DNA from: Tubiluchus corallicola
Taxonomy: Eukaryota; Priapulida; Priapulimorpha; Priapulimorphida; Tubiluchidae
Length of the DNA: 64,000 bases
Direction: 5' to 3'
NCBI GenBank assembly: GCA_030141605.1
Contig: JAQGDQ010000337.1
Span: forward strand, 124,001-188,000
The translations under genes and the position numbers were made by a program. A model generated the notes under the pieces. The model made no database searches. It was not told the origin of the DNA and saw nothing but the letters and a program-made list of their open reading frames with translations. Of the stretch, positions 34,601 through 46,600 are shown one piece after another. How positions within the stretch are numbered: the stretch's first letter is position 1; each line of letters begins with the position of its first letter.

Positions 34601-37600
34601 TTCCCCAGTGTCATTAGTATCTAAATTTCGACTTTCCCCGGTGTCATTAGTATCTAAATTTCGACTTTCCCCGGTGTCATTAGTATCTAAATTTCAACTT
34701 TCCCCGGTGTGATTAGTATCTAAATTTCAACTTTCCCCGGTGTCATTAGTATCTATATTTCAACTTTCCCCGGTGTCATTAGTATCTAAATTTCAACTTT
34801 CCCCGGTGTCATTAGTATGTGACATCTAAATTTGTGCGATTGCTCAACGCTTTCTATTTGGTCGAGGAAAAGACACAATTATGCCAGATTTCTAGAGCGA
34901 CAAATTTGGTGACAATTTTGAACTTTTCATTGATAACTGGGCTAATTTTATTTGAACTCTAATAACATTAGTGTGTCAACATAACACTCTCCGAGTGCAA
35001 TAATATCCGTCATGCTCTTTCTTAAAGGAAAGGCCAAGCCGTCTAGGAGGTTAGGATTTTATTTCAATGTAATTCAGTAATTCAGTAATAAAACTGCAAT
35101 AAGTAACTAGCAAAATCACTTTAAAGTCGTGATGACTTCACGTTTGGGCGCTCCCATTTTCAATGCCCATTCTTCTTCCAATGACGTAATTCGTCTTGAA
35201 AAAAAGTAACGCACTGCCAATTTTCATCAAAAGTATAAGTTTTTACAAAAAATAGATAATGTAATATTTTTGTGTTAAGATTAGGTAAATTGCAGAAGTT
35301 TGAATTAGTTTGAGCAGCGCGTGCTTATGGAAAGCCACGAAGTGCTTACGACAAGTCGTGAAGTCTCCATGCAGTTATGTCATTATGTTCAAGTGAATGG
35401 CGGCAACCACTAAGTCAGAAAATTCCTATTCAAAGGTAGTGGTATTTTAAATTTATGCTTTATAGGCAGTACTTGAGGCAAATTTGAGTGACTTGTTCTT
35501 TCCTTTAAAATGATACATTTCCTTTAAAACTACAATTTATGCCTTAAGAAAAACTATAATAGTCGGCTTATAGAGACGATGCCAGTGTTACTTACAGGAA
35601 ACTGGGATGTACGGCTGCGGCAACTGCATCGAGGTTATTGCTTGCTGATATGTAGCTCCTGGTTGATAGACTGGCACCCCACTTTTTTCCATGGCAGGCC
35701 TTTTCGTCGCATACTGCACTACTGGGAAAGCAGCAGCCTGCTTTAATAACAGAAATAAATACTTTAATCACGGAAGTCGAAATCAACAACGCAAATTTTC
35801 CTACAAAACTAGATTTTACAGAGTCAATGACTTCTAAGATGTAAAAATGAAATTAAATGGAAAATTATTATGACAATAAAATTTCCGAGTTTATTTTGTG
35901 GGATTAAACTGAAGCATTTAGAATTAAAAAAATAACTAAAATTTAAAGATTTAAAAAGTTTATAAAATCATCTACTAGAAATGAAGAGGAATCCTTGATC
36001 TTTGCTAAACGCAGGAGAGCACAGATATAATAAAAGGGCGGATTTGCACCATTATCATTAAACAAAAACTCTAGGAAATCTAAACTCTTTAAAAGAGTGG
36101 ACAAGTGATCCTTTAATAAGCAAGTCTAATTAAAAAAATTAAAGGCAGACCTGGAAAAAATAAAAAAATGAAACTTAAAAATGCAGTTAAATCAACTCTT
36201 CATCCTGATATTTTATGATAAATGCAAAGCCTGATATTAGCAGTTAATATACAGCACAGAAATAGAAATGTTCCCAAAACATAGCTGCTAATATACAGCA
36301 TAAAAATAGAAATGTTCCCAAAACATAGCTGCTAATATACAGCATGGAAATAGAAATGTTCCCAAAACATAGCTGCTAATATACAGCATAAAAATAGAAA
36401 TGTTCCCAAAACATAGCTGCTAATATACAGCATGGAAATAGAAATGTTCCGAAAACATAGCTGCTAATATACAGCATGGAAATGTTCCCAAAACAAAGTC
36501 CAAAACACAATTTAACATTAATGAATTTAAAACGTGATTAGAGAATAACGATGAAACGATGGGTACCATTTCTAAAGCAGAGTGGAAATTACAAATGGAA
36601 AGCACTCGTAAGCAGAACTATTTACAAGCAACTACTGATTGACGACATAACATTACACCATTTTAACTTTAGATCTCTGGCCAAATAACACTTACAAATA
36701 TTAATTAGTCATTCCTCGCTAACTTTTTGTAGTTTCTAAAATATGTGTAGATTATTTCATAAGAATAAAACGTTAAGATTTCTGGTGCTAACTATAGTAA
36801 CGAAAACAGCATAGAGAGGTATCACTATGACTGCTAAGCGGTCTGATTTAATCTGCTTCCGCGAGGTTAGCAAAACTTTCAGTTAATAAGTTGCAAAGCA
36901 AAATAAAGTCGACTTGAAATAAATAATACAAACAAGGTGTGCAGTACAAGCACCGACCAGAAGCAGAGTGACCATCAGACCACGAAGCAAGAAGAACCCA
37001 TGCAAAAGCACTTTAGGGAAAGTAGTACCAGTATAATGTCGTCGGTGGCATCGTGCGGACGTTTCTTCGCCCCGCTGAGTACGGCGGCAGCAGTGGTGGT
37101 GTCCAGTTGTGTTGGCTAATTAGTATGCAGTACAGCAGCCATGAGCAGGGCACACAGTTGCAAGCAGCAATGCATTGTGGGAGATGAAACAAAACAAAGC
37201 ACAATTGAAACCATGCACATTGTCAAAAATGAATGACAATCCAAGAACAAAAACCACTGTTACCAGTAGAGGTGCCCAAAGCGTATTTCCAGCATATTTT
37301 AGCAAGCCTTTCAAATACTTGTTACTGTTGCGTGCACTATGACAACCTGCCTGGACGGGCCAAGCTACAACACTTAGTCAGCCATTTGCAATTAGGCAAA
37401 AAAAATTCAGTAATGTATTAGTTACCTTTCTAACCGAAGCTAGAAATAAATGTCACAACAATGAAAACAGATATACATTATTATCAAAAATTGAAATAAA
37501 TGCGATAATTGTCAATTCTGGCCAACATGAGGCAGCACAGGCAAGGTTGTCATGACAGCAGAGCGAGTGTAAACGTGCACTGCTAGCAATCTAGTCAGTT

Positions 37601-40600
37601 TACTTCTAGTCTACATAGGGAAAAGCGTATGTGCATAAAAAATTCCACATGATTTTGATTCACTAACGTGGTTTAGTTTAAAACGTAAACAATTGTTTAA
37701 AAATCATAAAAATAAACAGGTCTGCCTAAGTTTTTTCGAACATAAATCACAGATTAATTTCAAAAAAAAGGGAAAAGATTGTTGAATGAAAGGCACAAAA
37801 ATATGTTGAAAACTAGCTCTTGGCATTTCAAGACTGAAGTAAGAATTTTAGTCTATTACAGATTAAAATATCAAAACTGTAATTACTTTTCAACATACAC
37901 ACGTGGCAGCAAAATTACGCAAAACTTAAGATAATGCTTGTGCTATATATGTGTATCTTCAACTGATATTACTTTGAGCTGCTGCTAATACATAATGTCG
38001 AGTTTTTGTTAATATAATGCTAAATAATGATTTAATATTAATTATGACCACTGGTACAATTGCAGTCACTGTCTGTGTGACTTACTAAATAAATGTACCT
38101 TAAAAATAGCTACTAAGACATCTTTATTTCAGTTGAAAGAAAAATAATGACGTTCAGTTTTTATTTATAAACAATTTTAACTGTTTTTGACTTAATCCCA
38201 CTTAAATTAAATGTCCAAAATTGATTTCAAACAGGATGTAGTTATTGTCACAATGGTGGTGTATGTTTACTATTTTTATTTTTCTATTTTATTTTATTTT
38301 AGTGCCGTTTTTTATTTTCTAAAACAACTACATTTTGGACCAAGCTAGACTCATTGTTAGTGGATAACAATGTACAGTAAAGAGCCAGTATGATCACCTA
38401 AAGAAACAATGTACCTGTGAATAGAATCATGCAAAATAAATGTGTTAAGTGCATTGGTAATAGAAACCATGTTGACATTACCCAAATAATAATAACTATT
38501 AAGAAGGTGTAAGTGAATGGTAAACACTGTAATAGCGTATCTGATTAGTTTTCTGTTGAAAGTACAGCTTGTACATACATAAGGTAATCATGTGCCGTAC
38601 GTCCATATGTGAATACTGTATAAGCTTGTTTGATTGAGACAATTGTTTTGCATTTTAATTTTGTTTCACAGCTGCAATCATATGGCTGCGATTGTTGCAA
38701 AAACTAGTGAGTTCATTATAAATAATTCCAAAACAAAAACAACGTGAGTAGAAGTATCAGCAATGTTTCAAAATAGACGATCACGGACACTATTGTGAAA
38801 AGAAACATTGTTCATTTATTATTCATAAAACATTCATAATTTTAAGGTTACTATTAATGATGTTGTTTTAGTGACACTCACAGTGTTTTCATTTTTAATG
38901 ACACATTGGCATTGGAAAAAAAACCTTGTTTGACAATCACCATTTCAAAAGGAAGGCTAATCATTTATAATGATTTTATTTATTTAGGTTATCTTACCTA
39001 TAATGTTTCAAAGAGACATTGAAATTAATACATTAGTTTCATCTTTACTCTAAAATAAGAGCTAGAAAAGCAATCAAATAAGCCTTTTCACAGTTTCGTT
39101 TTTCGCACTAGCAGTTGCCGTACATCAAAGGTTAAGCGTACCACAGCAACGTGTCTTAACTACAACCATCACGTGACATGTGTAAAGCAAAGCCGTCTGC
39201 TGCACGAATTCAGTAACGTCAGTTGTTTTACGTTCACTTTACTTAAGTATGCATTAGTCTGTGCAAAGGGTAATTTACTAGCAGGAACTTGCTTAGAAAC
39301 AAAGAAAAAATGAACTAGGTAAGGTTCTAGCTAGGTAAGGTGTTGTCTGGTAGACTTAACTTTCGACCTATTCACGATCATCATCAATCACTGGAACTGT
39401 GTGAAAAAGCTTATTGGGACAAGACAAAAATGGTTGTATAAATCTTAGGCTGCTGATAGTTTAGATTTATGATTATGTAAAGACAACCAAATTGCAGATG
39501 TATTCAATTTTCTTTATAATAATTAATGAAATCCTTTATTCTGAAAAAAAGACTGATTATTTCTCCAATAAGTTCATCTGCTGTAGAATAAGTTTTTGAC
39601 TAAATCAGTAAGGAGAGTATGATGCTGCTTAGTAAATTTCGTATTCACATTTTGTATATTTTATATTTGCATCAGATCCACGAAAAAGCATTGATCAATG
39701 CTAGAATGGGGAGGCAAAGAAAGAATGCAGTAATTAATATAACAAGCTGAAATTTAAAATGTAAGACCACAAAGCCATAATGCGCAGTGCATAAGCAGCC
39801 ATGTTTAGCTGAATCTGACAGCAACAAAGCATTCTGAAACTCAAGATTGTCTCTAGAGGCAGAAATATATAAGCAGCATAACAGCGGGTAGAAGAGATAA
39901 AGGTAGACGAATAATGAAGGCAGAAGAGGAAAAGTTAACGGTGATTTAAATAACTACTTGATGTCCTATTAAATGAGAAGTGCCTCCTACCATAGCAGCA
40001 GCAGCATTAGCTCGGCTTTGGTTTGCCTTTAATTGCGCTTGCAGGTGTTGCGGTGGATGAAAGTAGCGGCACTGCTCTCTAGTGCATCGTCCCTTCACAT
40101 GGTCCATACAAACAGTAACCATGCCATCTGTCGAGTCCACCGTCACATGCTCAGGAGGGTGAGCAAAGCGACATTCAGTCTCCAGCCGCTTGCAATTGCC
40201 CCGCTGAAACTCCCGACATACCTATAAGCAAACATAAGCAACAAGCCGTACAAGCGACAGTATTTGCTAAAACAAACTGAGAAGCTGCCAAGCTGAAGCA
40301 CTTGCTCCTACTGCCTGTGTGCCAGAGCAATCAGCCAAACTTAGCTATAGCTTAATATTACTACTTAGTGAGTTAAAGCGCACTTTGCTGGGAAGTGATG
40401 AAAAACCATGTTGACAGCCAGTGGTGTTCCTCAAGGTGATGTACTGGGGCCACTTCTTTTCAGGTTGTACATTAAATTATTAATGCAAATTTTCAAAAGT
40501 GTCGCATTTTGCTAAAGGCAGTATAAACTTAGCATAGAAGAGTGACAGAAAATAATAAGCTGTCAAATGGACAAAGAGCAACAATTCAATAGCATTCATG

Positions 40601-43600
40601 CTTCCTATGCAATTACTAGGATATCATAATGAGTTACATAGGTATTTGACCGCTTGAGCGTTTCAAGACTACTTACCACTGGCACCATGATGTCAACTTA
40701 AGCAGTTTAAAGAAGTGGTGGATAAGGAATTAAGGCAGTCAGTAGGCTAGTGCTTCCGCAGGTAACAGCACACTGTAGTGTACATAATGAAGTTTGGTAC
40801 TACCAATATCAAATGGCAATTAGTGCTTAACAGAAAAAAATTATGCGAGTAATTGACTGTTTTATTAATTTAAATGTTGCTTTTTTAATTTGCTTTTATG
40901 AGTTTCATACTGTAGTAGTTTGTCGCAATATCAGCCTCTTTTGCAACTAAATTTTACCTTAATGTAAGATGGCTTATTAATGTATATAATGACTTACACA
41001 AAAATGTAATGTAGTGGATTAATAATTTCATACGTACAGTAATTTTAAATTAGAATAATGAATTATACTATGGCTTTGGAAATTTCAAGTATATTTTTAT
41101 AATTTCTTTGTTAAAGATATTTGCGATTTTTTTTCACTGTAATAGATTAATTTTTGATGATGTTAGAGCCAACCAAAGTAATATAAAGACAACAACTGCT
41201 TTCGAAACCTATAAATATTTCGAGTGAAAGTATATAAAATATGTAGAATATTGGTTATACACGTGAATGTGTTTAATGTGCTTTGTTTAACAATATGCAT
41301 ACGTATTTTGTGATGATTTTTTATTGTCAATGAAACGTATAAACCTTCTTAGATTTTTATACTGTCATAAAAAGTAATGATAAGTTTTCGAATAAAGAAA
41401 TGCTAGTCATACCTCTAACCGGTCTGTTCGAGCTGGTTTCTGCTGTGCAATCATCTGAGGTGACACCACTCCATATGGTGACGCCACTGTAGCCGCATCG
41501 GCTGGGACTAGTCCTTGCATGAGCATTGTGGGATTATTGTACGGATTAAGAGGTTGTACAGTTGGAATTGTAGTTACGTATGGAGGGTTGCCACCCTGAA
41601 AGACAATGAAGAAATGTTATTAGAGTTTAAACACAAAGGAGAAGCATGTTTAAAGATAGCTTCTTTTCAGGATATAGATAAGATTTTTATATTAACGTTG
41701 GTATCATGTTAGTGATGTGTTTGTTAATTTCTTTTGATATTTTAATTGCGTAAGATCAATTGAATTCGATTTCAATTAATTTTTATTGCACAAATAAAAT
41801 AATGTACCGTGGCAAAAATGTACGTAAATCTCTTCGTGTGTTTATTTTAAGTAGTTATGATTCAGTGCACCCCCTATTCAGTCTAACAATTGTAAAATTA
41901 TTTCCCTCCATCCCTGAGTGTCACTGTCATTTATGGCACAAGCTGATCATGTACAAGCCGTCTGGGTAAAAAATTTCACGCTAAAATGACATTTTGACTG
42001 CCACGGCATCAAACGCCAAACATTCATTCGTGCCATTGATAGGCAGCATAGCAAAGATCTTTTATTGTGTGAGTTACCATGTTTCGAAATTACGTTTCAT
42101 CCAAATGATGTTCTATTGACGAGTTAGACAAATCAATATTTGCTTCAAATTGACTAGATATAACAAAAACCAATTTAGCGGTGCCCGCACATACACACAA
42201 AAGGCAGATGTAATCTGTATAGAACCAGGAGGTCAAGAAGTTGCAAGACAAATTTCTAACACTGCACGATCTTACAGATCACAAACTTAAAAAAATGAAC
42301 TAGTCAGTCCATTTAAATTCAAGTTTCTATGGCTCAAGTAACATTTACAGACAGGTAGTGCATGCAATTTGCCATCTACCGGCCGCACAGTAAATAACTT
42401 ACACATAGACGGCTTTGCTTTACCCACACCTAACGTAACGGTTGTAGTTAGACACACCTAACATTTGACCTACAGCAACTGCGCGTGCGCACAGCGAAAT
42501 TGTGAAAGGGCTTATTATTAGTCCAAAAGCCGACTTTAGAATAACAAGTCTTATTATTACCCGTGAAACTGGTCGATCTCTGTATATACCATAATGTCCA
42601 AGCATGAATTTATGTAAACATGGGTGGAATTTCAATTTCGTATTAGCTACATGGTGCAGCCATTATTGCGAATTTTTGTATTGCAAATTTTTCCGTGACT
42701 CTGTCTAGACATGTGATTATTATGAACAGTAAGCCAGTAATCAGGGGCGTGTCTTACGAAACAGTGTGAAGGGTGGGGTAGACTGGTTAAGTGCAATCTT
42801 AAAAAAATGAGATTGTCACAAAGTCCCTTCTAGATCTCCTAATTGTGCTAAGACAAAGCAAAGTTTTTTGTGGACATAAGTTTCCGCGAGTCTTGTTTCA
42901 ATCTAGGGGGCGTGCTACAGCTGAATTTTATCTGCCCCTCGTTTTTTTAATTTTGGTTTCGCCCGCGCCGGTAATTATACTTAATCCACACGATTTCAAA
43001 TTTCAGACGCAAGCAGTTAGCACTACAGTCAGAAAGACAGCTGCAGAAAGATTTCATTTTTTACTCGTTTTAAAACCTTCAAGGTTGAAATATGTAAAGA
43101 ATGTCAAGAGAGGCAACCATGTTTACATAATCACGGCTGCTGTGTGAGATTTTAAACAAAACGCGCTGTTGCGCGAGATCTCTAATATAAAACACGATTA
43201 AATAAAACGCGTAAAACTAAAACACATCCGGCGGTAACAATAGAATTTTGACGCGTAAATTATCGCAATAAAACCACACGCAAAGTTGTAAAATTGGCGT
43301 CTTCCTGGGGGAAACGTCCCCAGATGAAAAACTAGTTTATGAAAAAAACGACTAAAATTTAGTCTGGAACCTAAAAAGCGTTAAAGCCAAGAGTTAACTT
43401 CCACGCTCACAACTTGCACCAAATCAAACGTATTTTGTTTCCAGTTAGTTATACAAGATGACAGTAGCTTCCTAAACATATTATGTAACAATAATTTAAT
43501 CATAGCTCAATCCACTTGCCTCACTACTAGGTCTACATATTGCAGATAAAATAAACAAGATGCTAGACAATATACATTTGGCGCTAAAGTTAATTATCTT

Positions 43601-46600
43601 ACTAATGGGGCTTAAAATGTTTTTTTATAGCCTATTAGTTGTATATTTCCGATACGTTATTCTGCTATCATATTTGCTAAATACTACATATCACTGTAAT
43701 AACTTTGCAATAACTGTGCAACCACTAAGTCACGTTTAAGACCGTGGTAGAAAAAAATTAAATGTAAAACTAATCGATATACAATATAATGTAACACTTG
43801 CTCAAAGTGGAGACGCTGTACGATACTTAGATGTGTTCAAGCGGTAACTGTTTGTGGTGTATAATCAAACTAACGGGATTTACAGGAATAAAAGAGATAC
43901 GTTATTATGATTACGTAATATTAGCTTATTATTAGATTTTAGTCATTAGTTCAATATTACTCACTCATTAGCAGCTCAATTTTTTGTAATTAATTATGTA
44001 ACCATTAAAACAAATTTGACACGTTGGTAATGCAAAAATCAATTTGATGCGAAATAAAGAAAACAAGACTTGAAAACTGCCTTATTAATTGTAATTATTG
44101 CGCTTAGCACTAGAATTAAACCCCCTGGAGGAGAACAAGCTTAGAATTTAAAAGAACAATTTGCTAAAATACATAACAGTACAAAAAAACTTTGTAGTTA
44201 TTTAACCACTAAGTTACGTTTAAGACGGTGGGATGCAAAAATTACCTGTAAATCAAACCAAAAGATATGCTCAGAATAGAGCCATCTTAAATGTATCAAT
44301 GCCTTAACACACGCGGCGTTACTTAAACGTGGTGGGACAGTAAGTACTTGTGGTGTATAACCTATTAACAGATTTATTATGTTATTAACAGAGTGTAATA
44401 CTTAAACGTGGTGAGACAGTAAGTACTTGTGGTGTATAGCCCATTAACAGAGTTATTATTTTATTAATAGAGCGTAATTATGAATTAATGCCACTCATTA
44501 GCAGACACATCGAGTAGCAGCTCACATTTTTAATTACAATAAGTAATAACTAAGTCGCATTAAAGAGCGTGGTATACAAAAATGTTCAATGTAACACGTG
44601 TAGTTGGATGTTCAGACACGATGCGATGATATAAAATAACACTAGAGATGTAACTGCTTTTAATGTGTAACCGCTTGATAGAAATATCATTTATAGCTAC
44701 AATAGCTGAATAAAATTACCCCTTCTATAATTAGCGGGTAAATTACCTCGAAAATAAGTTTTATTTTAATGCCCTGCATACGACTGACTCAAACAATAAC
44801 GAGGAATAGCAGCAATAATAATGCGCTAGCCAAACCCCCCAAAAGAATTTTGTGCATAAACTCACAACAACAACCCACACTACACCCCACTCACAATACA
44901 CGAACCAAGCGCTTCATTCACAACACAACACCCACCCCACACCACACCACACCACACCTCCCACATCATATCACAACACAACACAACACCACAGTACACC
45001 TCCCACACCTGGTCGTCCATACCACAACACCACATGCACCATAGCACATCACCCACACAACCAGCCCCACCCCACTCACAACACACCACCCACACCACAC
45101 CCTACCACACCAACCAAGCACTTTGTGCACAACACACCTCCCACATCATACCGCAACACAACACCACATACACAATAGCACATCACCCACACAGCACCAC
45201 ACAACCACCCCTCACCCCCCATCCCACCCTACTCACAACACACCACCCACACCACACCATACCACACCAACCAAGCACTTCGTGCACAACACACCACAAC
45301 ACCACCCACACAACACACCACACACACAACACTACAAAAAGTCACCAACACCAACCACACCACACCACCCACACCCTATCACTCCATCACATTATACATT
45401 ATATATATATATATATATAATTAATATATATAATTAAAATTGAATCTTATAATTAATTTTGGTGATATATATATATATATATATTATTATATATATATTA
45501 ATTATACAAAATATACAAAATTAATTATAAGATTCAATTTTAATTATTTATTTAGGTGATTTCAAAATTACTCTTTAATATACTTAAAACATGTTGTTGC
45601 AAACTGAATACAGCTGCATCACCATTTTACACTTTCTTGTAATTAATACAATCTTATTAAAATATTAGACGTGAGTTAATTAATTAAATAATGGTGCACT
45701 ATTGAGAGGCTGATACGAAAAAATGCTACTGCTATAAAATCAGCTTTGTAACCTGTTAGAAATTATGTCGAATTTAGGCCCCGGTAAAAAATAATGTATA
45801 AATATTTTTTAACTTAATTATCTAACATTAATTAACTACGTAATTAACTTAATACATGTGCTATTATTTACTACTACTAAACGGACTAAATAGTTTTTCT
45901 AAGGAATCTACGAGTAGTCTTTGGACAAATGCCCCAACGCAATGCTCCGTCTTGATAACCTCAAAGGTTTTGCAAGTGCTTTCATTACTGGTGTGAAGCG
46001 TTCGAATTAAAACTTCAATAAAATAGTTAAAAAAATAATAATAAATGCAACAACAAAAGTGCCAACAATTTTGCGATGAATAGATTTCTATAAAACCGGT
46101 TGAAGATGTGAAATAAAAATGTTATAATTATAAGCTCAATCAGAGGTAATTCATGTGTAAAATTTGCCTAACACGGCAGGCAGTCAGCGCATCATAAAGT
46201 ATTCACAAAGATTCACACGCCGGGCGTAATGCAATTTGACGTAATTCGTGAAAATTCATGAGCTCCACCGAAAAATGATCAAACTTAATTTGCCAAATAT
46301 ACGCAATTACAGCTAAATTATGCTACACATACAGGATGCCCCAAAACTTTAACATTTTCAAGTAACCTAGGATAAAGTTATTGCTTTTAAACCTGAAGAT
46401 ATTTTCCCATCAAAGTCCATTATCAAGATCCCACGAAGCGTTAATATTTCAATGCAATTGTAATTTATGCAAAACGCCTCCATCACTATCAAAAAGCCAT
46501 ATTTCCAGCAATTCATTTCATTTCAAATTTCGAAATAACCAGTTTGTAAGATTGTTCGCATTGCTGTTTAATGAGACTGTTCTGTCTGGTTGTCAACAAC

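Noticed and set aside
33783-34712. 309-codon open frame [11 protein letters not shown] repeated
   Set aside because: It follows from a 33-bp tandem unit divisible by three; there is no ATG context, splice context or non-repeat flanking coding sequence.
33771-34818. CRISPR-like array
   Set aside because: The repeats are head-to-tail without unique spacers, and the context is a eukaryotic intron.
42738-42960. CAGGGGCGTGTCTTAC-like start of a DNA transposon near 42740
   Set aside because: No matching inverted end or related copy in the window was found.
44769-45437. His/Thr/Pro-rich open frames
   Set aside because: They are a composition effect of the C/A-only tract, which removes most stop codons in all plus frames.
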